NCBI GenBank assembly: GCA_036771835.1
Contig: DAIPGN010000007.1
Span: 57,665-121,664 of the forward strand
Source of the DNA: UBA4877 sp002399285
Lineage (GTDB): Bacteria > Bacillota > Thermoanaerobacteria > Thermoanaerobacterales > UBA4877
Reading direction: 5' to 3'
DNA length: 64,000 nucleotides
Shown here: in pieces, positions 51,408 through 59,870 of the stretch
Position numbering within the stretch: position 1 is the first letter of the stretch
How the letters are laid out: each line of letters begins with the position of its first letter
Translations under genes and position numbers: made by a program
The notes under the pieces: model-generated
Told to the model about the DNA's origin: nothing
Databases searched by the model: none
The model's input: only the letters and a program-made list of their open reading frames with translations

Positions 51408-52415
51408 TTGGCAGGCGACTATGAGGTAAACATAAGATTGGACGACATGGATAAGGCCCTTGCATTGTTCGGGAAGTTCGATGAAAACATAAAACAGATA
51501 GAGGAGGGCTTTGATGTCGATATCGTGGTAAGGGAAAACGAGATAAAGGTAATCGGCGAAGAGGATGCCGTGGGACGGGCTGAAAGGGTGATCTACAGCC
51601 TGCTCGATCAGATAGAGGGAGATAATGAGATAAATCCCCAGAATGTCTTCTATACCATCAATATGGTCAAAGAGGGGCAGGACGGCAAACTAAACGACAT
51701 GCTCAACGACGTCGTATGCGTGACGGCAAGGGGAAAGCAGATAAAGAGCAAGACTTTGGGCCAGAGGCTGTATGTCAAAGCGATGCGGGAGAATGACATC
51801 GTATTCTCCATCGGCCCGGCGGGTACCGGTAAAACGTACCTGGCCATGGCTATGGCCATCAATTCTTTCAAGAATAGGGAGGTTAGCAGGATCGTACTGA
51901 CCAGGCCCGCCGTGGAAGCGGGAGAGAGGCTGGGCTATCTTCCCGGGGACCTCCAGGAAAAAGTCGATCCCTATCTGAGGCCGCTCTACGATGCGCTCTA
52001 TGACATAATGGGCGCAGAGACATTCCAGAAGCATATGGAAAAAGGGCTTATAGAGGTTGCCCCCTTGGCGTATATGCGCGGCAGAACGCTGGATGATTCC
52101 TTTATAATACTGGATGAGGCGCAAAATACGACCGGCGAACAGATGAAGATGTTTCTCACCAGGATGGGTTACGGTTCCAAGATGATAATAACCGGCGACA
52201 TCACTCAGATAGATCTGCCCAGTTCAAAGAGATCGGGTCTGAAATTGGTCACTAAAATACTGGACGGCATAGACGGCATATCCTTCGTCTATCTGACAGC
52301 AAAGGACGTGGTCAGGAACCCATTGGTACAAAAGATAATATCCGCCTATACGGTGTATGAGGAGGGCAAAAAGATAAAGTCGCTGAAGAAGGAGGCGCCG
52401 AGATACAATGGTTGA
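51408..52415 (+). CDS. phoH: PhoH-like P-loop ATPase
   Basis: A 335-residue protein: an N-terminal KH-like part (about 10-75), then the PhoH ATPase domain with the Walker A loop GPAGTGKTYLAMAMA, the Walker B ILDEAQNTT and TGDITQIDLP. PhoH proteins are linked with RNA metabolism and work next to YbeY. The TTG at 51408 is chosen: GAGGAGG at 51395-51401 leaves six bases to it, and the GTG 51393 and ATG 51402 lie within or against that site. Confidence 0.9.
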   Translation: MAGDYEVNIRLDDMDKALALFGKFDENIKQIEEGFDVDIVVRENEIKVIGEEDAVGRAERVIYSLLDQIEGDNEINPQNVFYTINMVKEGQDGKLNDMLNDVVCVTARGKQIKSKTLGQRLYVKAMRENDIVFSIGPAGTGKTYLAMAMAINSFKNREVSRIVLTRPAVEAGERLGYLPGDLQEKVDPYLRPLYDALYDIMGAETFQKHMEKGLIEVAPLAYMRGRTLDDSFIILDEAQNTTGEQMKMFLTRMGYGSKMIITGDITQIDLPSSKRSGLKLVTKILDGIDGISFVYLTAKDVVRNPLVQKIISAYTVYEEGKKIKSLKKEAPRYNG

Positions 52416-52866
52416 TATAGACGACAGGCAGGCGAGCGTAAATGTGGGGCCCGGCCTCTATGATATGATGAGGGACGTGGTAAGGCAGACCCTGGCCAGT
52501 GAGAATTTTAATGCCAAGGCCGACGTCAGCGTCTCGCTGGTGGATAACGAGGAAATACGGGAACTGAACAGGACATACAGGGGGATAGATTCACCCACGG
52601 ACGTGCTTTCCTTTCCGATGATGGAAGGGGAGGACAATCTCCACATTCCGGACATGCCCCTCATGCTCGGCGACATTGTCATATCGTTGGAGCGAGCCGC
52701 GGAGCAGAGCCGGGATTATGGACATTCTTTCGAACGGGAGGTGGGATTTCTCACCGCCCACGGCATGCTGCATCTATTGGGTTACGACCATCAGACGGAT
52801 GAAGACAGCGAGGTAATGAGGCAAAAAGAGGAATCAGTACTGGAAAAACTTGATCTGAGGAGGTAA
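52408..52866 (+). CDS. ybeY: rRNA maturation endonuclease YbeY
   Basis: A 152-residue metalloprotein with the zinc motif HGMLHLLGYDH and the upstream block RGIDSPTDVLSFPM. YbeY acts in 16S rRNA 3'-end maturation and ribosome quality control. It overlaps phoH by eight bases. The pgpH (7TM-HD) gene that often lies between phoH and ybeY is absent. Confidence 0.95.
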   Translation: MVDIDDRQASVNVGPGLYDMMRDVVRQTLASENFNAKADVSVSLVDNEEIRELNRTYRGIDSPTDVLSFPMMEGEDNLHIPDMPLMLGDIVISLERAAEQSRDYGHSFEREVGFLTAHGMLHLLGYDHQTDEDSEVMRQKEESVLEKLDLRR

Positions 52867-52869
52867 AGT

Positions 52870-53259
52870 ATGGATAAAAGACAACTGCTGGCAATGGCGG
52901 AAAAGGCCATGGAATCGGCCTATGTGCCCTACTCGGAGTTTCGCGTGGGCGCCGCTATTGTCACAAAGGACGGAAAGATATACACCGGATGCAATATAGA
53001 GAATGCCAGCTACGGCGCGACCTGCTGTGCAGAGAGGGTAGCCATATTCAAGGCGGTGTCGGAGGGCGAGAGAGAATTCGAAGCCATAGCCATATCGGGA
53101 GGCAGCAAGTATACATATCCCTGCGGCATATGCAGACAGGTGATGGTCGAGTTCAATCCGGACATGATGGTGATCGTGGGCGACAGTAAGGGCGATTACA
53201 GGGAATATAAGGCGTCTTCGCTGCTGCCGGAGTTTTTTGGACCGAAGGAGCTGAAATAA
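52870..53259 (+). CDS. cdd: Cytidine deaminase
   Basis: A 129-residue zinc deaminase with CNIENASYGATCCAER (the CAE catalytic pair) and PCGICRQ (two zinc cysteines). It turns cytidine into uridine in pyrimidine salvage. The ybeY-cdd-era order is typical of Firmicutes, though the dgkA gene often found before cdd is missing. Confidence 0.96.
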   Translation: MDKRQLLAMAEKAMESAYVPYSEFRVGAAIVTKDGKIYTGCNIENASYGATCCAERVAIFKAVSEGEREFEAIAISGGSKYTYPCGICRQVMVEFNPDMMVIVGDSKGDYREYKASSLLPEFFGPKELK

Positions 53260-53263
53260 TTTT

Positions 53264-54157
53264 ATGGGCTTTAAATCAGGATTTGTTGCCGTCATAGGAA
53301 GGACCAACGTCGGCAAATCGACTTTAGTAAACGGTCTGGTCGGTGAGAAGGTCTCGATAATATCCAGCCGGCCGCAGACCACAAGGAACCGGATAATGGG
53401 CATAATGAACGGAGACAGCTATCAGGCGGTATTCCTCGATACTCCCGGGGTGCACAAGCCCAAGTATAAACTGGGGGAGTACATGGTGGAGACGGCCTTC
53501 TCCGCCATCCAGGATGCGGATGCGGTCATATACGTCGTCGAGCCCGACGGCATCATAGGTCCGGGAGACAATCTGATCACAGGAAAGCTGGAGGAGATAC
53601 CGCAGCCGCTGTTCGTATGCATAAATAAGATCGATACCGCAGGCGGCGACAAGGTAGAGATCACAATGCAATTATACAAGGACCGGCTCAAGGAGAGCAG
53701 TATAATACCTATCAGCGCGCTGTACGGCAGGAACATAGAGCCTTTGAAACGGAAGATAGCGGACAGCCTGCCCGAGGGTCCGAGATATTTTCCCGAGGAC
53801 ATGATAACCGATATGCCGGAGCAGTTCATAGTATCCGAGCTTATCAGGGAGAAGGCATTAAATCTCCTGAGGGAAGAGGTTCCCCACGGCCTGGCCGTCG
53901 AGATAGAGGATTTCCACAAGGACGAGGTAAAGGAACTGGTTCGCATAAGGGCCGTAATATACTGCGAGAAACAGTCCCACAAGTCCATCATCATCGGCAA
54001 GGACGGCAGGATGCTCAAAAAGATAGGCGAACAGGCAAGATATGACATAGAGAGACTGCTGAACGAACATGTCTTTTTGGAACTATGGGTAAAGGTAAAA
54101 GAGGGATGGAGAGACAGCGACTTCATGCTGAGAAACCTTGGGTTCAATAGATTTTAA
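53264..54157 (+). CDS. era: GTPase Era
   Basis: A 297-residue GTPase: G domain with GRTNVGKSTLVNGLVG, DTPGVHKP and NKID, then the KH domain with IIGKDGRMLKKIG. Era binds the 3' end of 16S rRNA during 30S assembly. Five bases after cdd. Confidence 0.97.
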   Translation: MGFKSGFVAVIGRTNVGKSTLVNGLVGEKVSIISSRPQTTRNRIMGIMNGDSYQAVFLDTPGVHKPKYKLGEYMVETAFSAIQDADAVIYVVEPDGIIGPGDNLITGKLEEIPQPLFVCINKIDTAGGDKVEITMQLYKDRLKESSIIPISALYGRNIEPLKRKIADSLPEGPRYFPEDMITDMPEQFIVSELIREKALNLLREEVPHGLAVEIEDFHKDEVKELVRIRAVIYCEKQSHKSIIIGKDGRMLKKIGEQARYDIERLLNEHVFLELWVKVKEGWRDSDFMLRNLGFNRF

Positions 54158-54184
54158 AAATATGATGCATCAAACATAAAGAGA

Positions 54185-54193
54185 TGCTATAAT
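54185..54193 (+). promoter_or_regulatory. Extended -10 promoter for yqzL-recO
   Basis: TGCTATAAT with no clear -35, 40 bases before yqzL. It is the last promoter I can see before the glyQS T-box. Confidence 0.5.
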
Positions 54194-54232
54194 GAAATAA
54201 ACGAAGACCCTTAAAAGAAAGGGAGGATCCCC

Positions 54233-54373
54233 ATGTTATATCTGATAGTGTGGCTTCTGTGGGGCCTATTCAAATGCACCGGAGATATAGAGGTATACAT
54301 GATGCTCAAAGAGTGCGAATATATATTAGATGATGAGGCTGATGATGAAGGAGCAGGGTGGCAATCTGTTTAA
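54233..54373 (+). CDS. yqzL: YqzL family small protein
   Basis: A 46-residue protein starting MLYLIVWLLWGLFKCTGDIE, close to the YqzL pattern (W-x-LF-x-x-TG-x-I-x-x-Y-x-x-x-KE) found between era and recO in many Firmicutes. Function unknown. GGGAGGATCCCC precedes the ATG. It overlaps the start of recO by about 29 to 44 bases in another frame. Confidence 0.75.
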   Translation: MLYLIVWLLWGLFKCTGDIEVYMMLKECEYILDDEADDEGAGWQSV

Positions 54374-55133
54374 AACCGATGCTATAACGCTTAGGTCATA
54401 TAACTATGGAGAAAACGACAGGATCGTCACTTTATTTTCAGATGAGTTGGGGATGGTACAGGCCATAGCGAAGGGGGCTCGCAAAATAAAAAGCCGTCTT
54501 ATGGGTGCGACTTTGCCCTTCTGTGAAGGAAATTATTTATTATATAAAGGCAGGTCTTTATGTACTATAACGCAATTTGAATTTAAGAGGGCATATAAAA
54601 ATATATCTGATAATATGTCTAATCTGCTTTGTGCAGAGTATATGGCTGAACTGACATTGAAAACCGGAAGCGAATACTATGACAGGAGGCTCTACCGACT
54701 TCTGCAGGAGGGGCTTGGCTGCCTCGAAAACGGCTGCTGCGGCCCGGAATTGTTGGAGTGGGCCTTCGCGCTGCGTGTGATGGATATAAACGGGGTATTG
54801 CCTAATCTTGACTGCTGCACCCGATGCGGCGAAGATATCAAAGGCGCCGCATGGTTCAGCGCGGCGGCGGGAGGCGTGCTTTGCGGTGCATGCCGCGGCG
54901 CTTATGCCGATTCATTTGCGATCGGTCGGGCAACATTGTCGGCCTGCAGTTATATAATGCGGCATAGCTTTGAAGATTTGGGCATAATAAACCTAAGCAA
55001 GGATACCGAAAGGGAGATAAACGGCATTGTAAGGTCCTGCGTATCATATTATATATCCCAGGACATCAAGACGGCCGATCTGCTGAATGTACAAGTGCTT
55101 AAGAAGAACCGGGGCAATGAGGGAAAGGAATAG
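54345..55133 (+). CDS. recO: DNA repair protein RecO
   Basis: About 262 residues from the ATG at 54345; ATGs at 54330, 54333 and 54342 are also in frame. N-terminal OB fold (FKTDAITLRSYNYGENDRIVTLFS), helical middle, and a zinc finger CTRCG plus CGAC. RecO loads RecA on SSB-coated DNA with RecR. The gene starts inside yqzL, and its stop is five bases before the glycine T-box stem. Confidence 0.9.
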   Translation: MKEQGGNLFKTDAITLRSYNYGENDRIVTLFSDELGMVQAIAKGARKIKSRLMGATLPFCEGNYLLYKGRSLCTITQFEFKRAYKNISDNMSNLLCAEYMAELTLKTGSEYYDRRLYRLLQEGLGCLENGCCGPELLEWAFALRVMDINGVLPNLDCCTRCGEDIKGAAWFSAAAGGVLCGACRGAYADSFAIGRATLSACSYIMRHSFEDLGIINLSKDTEREINGIVRSCVSYYISQDIKTADLLNVQVLKKNRGNEGKE

Positions 55134-55134
55134 A

Positions 55135-55291
55135 CTGACTCAGTATAAAGCGATTCCGGGACGGTGGAAGCCGGATTATGAAATCAGCCGAAGGGCGTTC
55201 CTGAGCTTCGACAATGAGAGGGCCTTATGGCCAAAGAGGGTGGAACCGCGGGTTTTAACTCGTCCCTTTATTATGAGGGGCGGTTTTTTTA
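55135..55291 (+). promoter_or_regulatory. T-box riboswitch, glycine type, before glyQS
   Basis: Short stem I: base helix CTCAG (55139-55143) with CTGAG (55201-55205), a CCGG distal arm with GGTG in its loop, and a specifier region GAAGGGCG (55190-55197), where GGG or GGC both read as glycine. The T-box core AGGGTGGAACCGCGGG is at 55237-55252, with AA in place of the usual TA. A terminator follows, AACTCGTCCCT with AGGGGCGGTT and a T run (55257-55290). No promoter is visible between recO and the first helix. Confidence 0.9.
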
Positions 55292-55331
55292 TATTTACTA
55301 CAGAATTTTATCCGATCGAGGAGGTAAAAGG

Positions 55332-56216
55332 ATGAATTTTCAGGAACTGATAATGGGATTGCAGGAATTCTGGGCAAAGCGGGGATGCATAATCGCACAG
55401 CCCTATGATGTTGAGAATGGGGCCGGTACGATGAACCCCTCGACGTTTTTGCGGTCTCTGGGACCGGAACCATGGCATGTGGCATATGTGGAACCGTCGA
55501 GAAGACCGGCCGACGGGAGATATGGGGAAAATCCCAACCGCTTGTATCAGCACCATCAATTTCAAGTCATAATGAAGCCGTCGCCCGATGATATTCAGGA
55601 ACAGTATTTGGATAGCCTGAGGTTTATCGGCATCGATCCGCTCAAGCATGACATAAGGTTTGTGGAGGACAACTGGGAATCCCCGACGCTGGGCGCCTGG
55701 GGTCTGGGCTGGGAAGTCTGGCTGGATGGCATGGAGGTCACGCAGTTTACCTATTTTCAACAGGTGGGCGGCATAGACGTAAAGCCGGTGTCCTCGGAGA
55801 TTACATACGGGTTGGAGAGGCTGGCCATGTACGTTCAGGAGGTCGACAATGTGTTTGACATCCGCTATACGGACGGCATAACCTATGGAGAGATATTTCA
55901 CAGGGCGGAATTCGAGCACTCCGCATACAGCTTTGACGTGGCGGATGTGGATCTGCTGCTGGATCTGTTTGATAAATATGAGGCCGAGGCCAGGCGGGTG
56001 ATATCGGAGGGGCTCATAATGCCGGCCTACGACTATGTGCTCAAGTGCTCGCATACCTTTAACCAACTGGAGGCGAGGGGGGCCATAAGCGTTACCCAAA
56101 GGACGGCTTACATCGGCCGGGTGAGATCGCTGGCCAGGCTGTGTGCGAAGGCATATGCCGAGCAAAGGGAGTCCATGGGTTATCCCCTGCTGAAAGGAGA
56201 GAGTGTAAATGGCTAG
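55332..56216 (+). CDS. glyQ: Glycyl-tRNA synthetase alpha subunit
   Basis: A 294-residue subunit of the tetrameric bacterial GlyRS; it holds the class II catalytic domain. Blocks MNFQELIMGLQEFWAKRGC and NPNRLYQHHQFQVI are typical. The ATG at 55332 follows GAGGAGGTAAAAGG. Overlaps glyS by eight bases. Confidence 0.97.
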   Translation: MNFQELIMGLQEFWAKRGCIIAQPYDVENGAGTMNPSTFLRSLGPEPWHVAYVEPSRRPADGRYGENPNRLYQHHQFQVIMKPSPDDIQEQYLDSLRFIGIDPLKHDIRFVEDNWESPTLGAWGLGWEVWLDGMEVTQFTYFQQVGGIDVKPVSSEITYGLERLAMYVQEVDNVFDIRYTDGITYGEIFHRAEFEHSAYSFDVADVDLLLDLFDKYEAEARRVISEGLIMPAYDYVLKCSHTFNQLEARGAISVTQRTAYIGRVRSLARLCAKAYAEQRESMGYPLLKGESVNG

Positions 56217-58275
56217 AGATCTGGTTTTCGAGATAGGCACCGAAGAGCTTCCCGCAAATTATATTCCCGATACGGTCAGACAATTAAGGGAAAAGGCGGA
56301 GGAAAAATTCAGTGCATATAAGCTGGCGCATGAGGGAATAGAGATATACGCTACGCCGCGCAGACTGATATTATTCGTAAGGGTCCTTGTGGAAAAGCAG
56401 GAAGACTATGTGGTCACGACAAAGGGGCCTGCAAGGAAGTCGGCCTTTGATGAAAACGGCGATCCCACAAGAGCCCTCAAAGGATTTTTGAAAGGACAGC
56501 AGGCGTCATTGGAAGATGTGGAGATAAGGGAACTGAACGGCGCCGAATATGTATATGTGGATAAAAAGGTTTCGGGTAAACCGACCGATGAACTGCTTAA
56601 AGAGATACTGCCGGACATTATTAAAACACTTGGATTTCCAAAGTCCATGCGATGGGGCGACCACGATCTGCGGTTTGCGCGTCCCATCCGTTGGCTGCTT
56701 GTCTTATACGGCGACCAAACGATACCGTTTCATATGGAAAATATAACCGCGTCGAATTATACCTATGGACATAGATTTTTGAGCGGCGGCAGGCTGACGA
56801 TCACGAATGCGGATGAGTTTTTTGCAGCTCTCAAACAGGCTCATGTCATATATGATCAGGAGGAGAGAAGACAAATCATCCTGGAGGGCGCGAAGAAACT
56901 TGCGGAGAGCGTTGGAGGCAGTCTGGTCTATGATGAAGAGCTGCTGAGCGAAGTCACCTATATAGTCGAATATCCTACGCCGCTTATGGGAAGCTTCGAC
57001 GAAGAGTTCCTTGCGCTTCCGACCGAAGCGGTCATCACGCCGATGAAGGAGCACCAGAGATATTTTCCCGTCGTAGACGGAAAGGGCAAACTGCTTCCGC
57101 ATTTCGTCACCGTAAGGAATGGCGGGAGCGACTATATAGATGAAGTGAGGAAGGGAAATGAAAGGGTGCTCAGGGCCAGGCTTAAGGATGCCGACTTCTT
57201 TTACAGAGAGGACAAGAAATTTCCCTTGGAGCACTATGTGGACAAACTGAAGAATGTACTTTTTCAGGCAGAATTGGGAAGTCTATATGACAAGACACAG
57301 CGTATAATCGGCATATGTGATTTTATATGCGGGCAGCTGGATCTTAGTAAGAGCGAAACGGACATTGTAAAGCGAGCGGCTTATTTATGCAAGGCCGACC
57401 TTGTCACCCAAATGGTCAATGAATTTGATGAACTGCAGGGTATAATGGGAATGTACTATGCCTCGGAGAGCGGTGAGAAGCCGGAGGTGGCCTGCGCCAT
57501 AGGGGGACAATACAAACCCGCCTTTGCCGGAGATGAACTGCCGCAGACGCTGGCAGGCAGAATATTGAGCGCGGCGGATAAAATAGATACCGTTGCCGGC
57601 TGCTTCAGCAAGGGACTTGAACCGACCGGTTCCCAGGACCCGTATGGGCTGAGAAGGTCGGTCATCGGTATTATAAACTTAATGTGCAGCGGGCTGGACG
57701 TGGACCTGAACGGTATACTGGACAGTTCATTATCCAATTTCACGGATAAAGCCGAAGAAAAAGAGGATGTCAAGCTCAAACTCATCAATTTTATAAAGCA
57801 GAGATATAAGGGCATACTTGTCGACGAGGGGATCAGATATGATGTGGCCGACGCCGTTTTGGACGGCTGGATCGGACATCTGCCCGACATAAGGAAAAGG
57901 ACGGCGTCGCTTATGAAATGGCTGGACAATGACGAAATAGGCATGATACTTACCACATTTAAAAGGGTGTCTAATCTGGCCAAGTTTGCCGAGAGCGATG
58001 TGATAAAGCCGGAGATCTTTACCGAAGATGCGGAGAAGGCCATGTTCGATTGCTATGTCAAAGTCCGGGACGGCGTGAACGCCGAAGTGAGTACAGGCAA
58101 TTACGACAAGGCATTGGCAATGATCAAGGAGTTGTATAAGCCCCTTAATAGATTCTTTGACGAGGTCATGGTCATGTCGGAAGACCGGGACCTTAAGGAC
58201 AATAGATTGGCACTTTTGCAGTCTATACAGGATATGATGATGCACATAGCTAATTTTTCATTGATTTCATATTGA
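56209..58275 (+). CDS. glyS: Glycyl-tRNA synthetase beta subunit
   Basis: A 688-residue beta subunit, LVFEIGTEELPANYI at the start, a central HD-like domain and the C-terminal DALR anticodon-binding domain. It binds tRNA-Gly. Controlled with glyQ by the T-box. Confidence 0.97.
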   Translation: MARDLVFEIGTEELPANYIPDTVRQLREKAEEKFSAYKLAHEGIEIYATPRRLILFVRVLVEKQEDYVVTTKGPARKSAFDENGDPTRALKGFLKGQQASLEDVEIRELNGAEYVYVDKKVSGKPTDELLKEILPDIIKTLGFPKSMRWGDHDLRFARPIRWLLVLYGDQTIPFHMENITASNYTYGHRFLSGGRLTITNADEFFAALKQAHVIYDQEERRQIILEGAKKLAESVGGSLVYDEELLSEVTYIVEYPTPLMGSFDEEFLALPTEAVITPMKEHQRYFPVVDGKGKLLPHFVTVRNGGSDYIDEVRKGNERVLRARLKDADFFYREDKKFPLEHYVDKLKNVLFQAELGSLYDKTQRIIGICDFICGQLDLSKSETDIVKRAAYLCKADLVTQMVNEFDELQGIMGMYYASESGEKPEVACAIGGQYKPAFAGDELPQTLAGRILSAADKIDTVAGCFSKGLEPTGSQDPYGLRRSVIGIINLMCSGLDVDLNGILDSSLSNFTDKAEEKEDVKLKLINFIKQRYKGILVDEGIRYDVADAVLDGWIGHLPDIRKRTASLMKWLDNDEIGMILTTFKRVSNLAKFAESDVIKPEIFTEDAEKAMFDCYVKVRDGVNAEVSTGNYDKALAMIKELYKPLNRFFDEVMVMSEDRDLKDNRLALLQSIQDMMMHIANFSLISY

Positions 58276-58296
58276 GCCCCGCCGGGGCTTTTTTTA
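58275..58296 (+). terminator. Terminator of glyQS
   Basis: AGCCCC pairs with GGGGCT around GCC, then a run of T. It starts on the last base of the glyS stop codon. Confidence 0.88.
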
Positions 58297-58371
58297 TTAA
58301 TAAAAAAAGAAGGATTTATTCAATAAATATAGTATTATATATAATAAATAGTATGACGTTAATCAGCGGGG

Positions 58372-59013
58372 GTGATCAACATTCCATTTACAGATAGGCA
58401 GCAGAATATCATCAATATCGTCAGAACGAGCCAGCCTATTACCAGTGAACACATTGCGGAAAGACTGGATTTGACGAGGGCTACGCTCAGGCCGGATCTT
58501 GCCATACTGACCATGTCCGGGATACTTGAGGCAAAACCCAAGGTAGGATATTATTATACCGGCCGCTCAAGTCTGAATGTCGTATCCGAATACCTGAACA
58601 GTGTCAAGGTCAGCGAAATAAAATCCATGCCTGCCATCGTGGAAGAAAACACCTCGGTTTATGATGCCGTCGTCACATTGTTCCTTGAGGATGTAGGGAC
58701 AATATTTATAACCAGCGGCGGCTACCTTGCCGGAGCCGTTTCCAGGAAGGATTTTTTGAAGGTCGCCATCGGGGGGAGCAGCGATCTGAATAAGGTGCCG
58801 GTCGGAGTTATTATGACCAGAATGCCGAATATAATTGTTACCAGGGATGAAGAATCGATAGTTGACGCGGCGCGTAAAATTATATTACACGAGGTGGACA
58901 GCATGCCGGTGGTGGAAACGCTGAACGAAAACGGCAGGGAGCTCTTTAGGATCACGGGCAAGGTATCCAAGACCAATATTGCGCGATTTTTTGTCCAAAT
59001 ATCCAATGGTTAG
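58372..59013 (+). CDS. ccpN: CcpN-like transcriptional repressor, HTH plus two CBS domains
   Basis: About 213 residues: a winged helix (RQQNIINIVRTSQPITSEHIAERLDLTRATLRPDLAILTMSG, in the family up to residue 55) and two CBS domains (about 78-135 and 145-205) that sense nucleotides. CcpN represses gluconeogenic genes under glycolytic conditions in Bacillus. Gene order with the PPDK regulatory protein matches yqzB-yqfL. The start is unclear: GTG 58372 is itself part of GGGGGTGATC, a near-perfect ribosome site, so the ATT at 58381 is a serious alternative (210 residues). Confidence 0.87.
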   Translation: MINIPFTDRQQNIINIVRTSQPITSEHIAERLDLTRATLRPDLAILTMSGILEAKPKVGYYYTGRSSLNVVSEYLNSVKVSEIKSMPAIVEENTSVYDAVVTLFLEDVGTIFITSGGYLAGAVSRKDFLKVAIGGSSDLNKVPVGVIMTRMPNIIVTRDEESIVDAARKIILHEVDSMPVVETLNENGRELFRITGKVSKTNIARFFVQISNG

Positions 59014-59024
59014 GGGCGAATATT

Positions 59025-59870
59025 TTGAATGGTGAATTGATTATCTATGCCGTTTCCGATTCCGTGGGAGATACGGCGGAAGAGGTCGCAAGGGCTGCGG
59101 CCGTCCAGTTTAATTCCCATGTGAAGGAAATCAAAAGAATTCCGAATCTAAACGAGATTGAGATGGTGGATGAGCTTTTAAATAGAGTCAAGGGACCCGG
59201 TGTTCTCATTGCATATACCATTATATTACCTGAAATAAAGGAACATCTTGAAAAGAAGACGCGAGAAGCGGGGATTCCGGCTGTCGATCTGTTGGGGCCC
59301 GTTATCGAGAACATAGAACAGCTTACCGGTTTGAAACCGAAACATGAAGCGGGACTGCAGCGCAAGATGAATCTGGAGTACTTCAAGAGGATAGATGCCG
59401 TTGAGTTTGCGGTGAAGAATGACGACGGCAAAGACCCAAGGGGCATTTTGAAAGCCGATGCGGTTCTGCTGGGTGTTTCGCGCACGTCGAAGACCCCATT
59501 ATCCATGTATCTTGCAAATAAAAATGTTTATGTGGCCAATCTTCCGATCGTTCCCGAGGTCGAACCCCCCAAAGAGCTTTATATGATTTCCTGTGAGAAG
59601 ATTTATGGACTGGTTATCCAGCCGGAGAAGTTAAACGAAATAAGGCGTGAGCGGCTGAGATTTTTGGGTTTGAATGACAATGCCAGTTATGCCAATATCA
59701 GCCGTATTAAGAGGGAATTGAAGTTTTCTGAGAAAGTCATGAAGAACCTTAACTGCAAAATAATTGACGTTACCAATAAGGCGGTCGAAGAAACTGCAAG
59801 CATCATCTTGGATGATCTTAATAATCGATTGATTGAGGGCGGTAATGTTGAAGATAAGGGAAACAACTGA
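59025..59870 (+). CDS. Pyruvate, phosphate dikinase regulatory protein (DUF299)
   Basis: A 281-residue bifunctional kinase/phosphorylase that switches PPDK (or PEP synthase) off and on by ADP-dependent phosphorylation. YAVSDSVGDTAEEVA at the start and the P-loop LGVSRTSKTPLS near residue 150 are typical. Start TTG at 59025 after AGGGGCGA. It works with the CcpN-like regulator in setting the pyruvate-PEP balance. Confidence 0.93.
   Translation: MNGELIIYAVSDSVGDTAEEVARAAAVQFNSHVKEIKRIPNLNEIEMVDELLNRVKGPGVLIAYTIILPEIKEHLEKKTREAGIPAVDLLGPVIENIEQLTGLKPKHEAGLQRKMNLEYFKRIDAVEFAVKNDDGKDPRGILKADAVLLGVSRTSKTPLSMYLANKNVYVANLPIVPEVEPPKELYMISCEKIYGLVIQPEKLNEIRRERLRFLGLNDNASYANISRIKRELKFSEKVMKNLNCKIIDVTNKAVEETASIILDDLNNRLIEGGNVEDKGNN

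Noticed and set aside
55144..55160. TATAAA near 55145 as a -10 for glyQS
   Set aside because: Transcription would then begin inside T-box stem I and destroy it.
55227..55331. Upstream start for glyQ
   Set aside because: It lies in the T-box antiterminator region and the added residues are not conserved.
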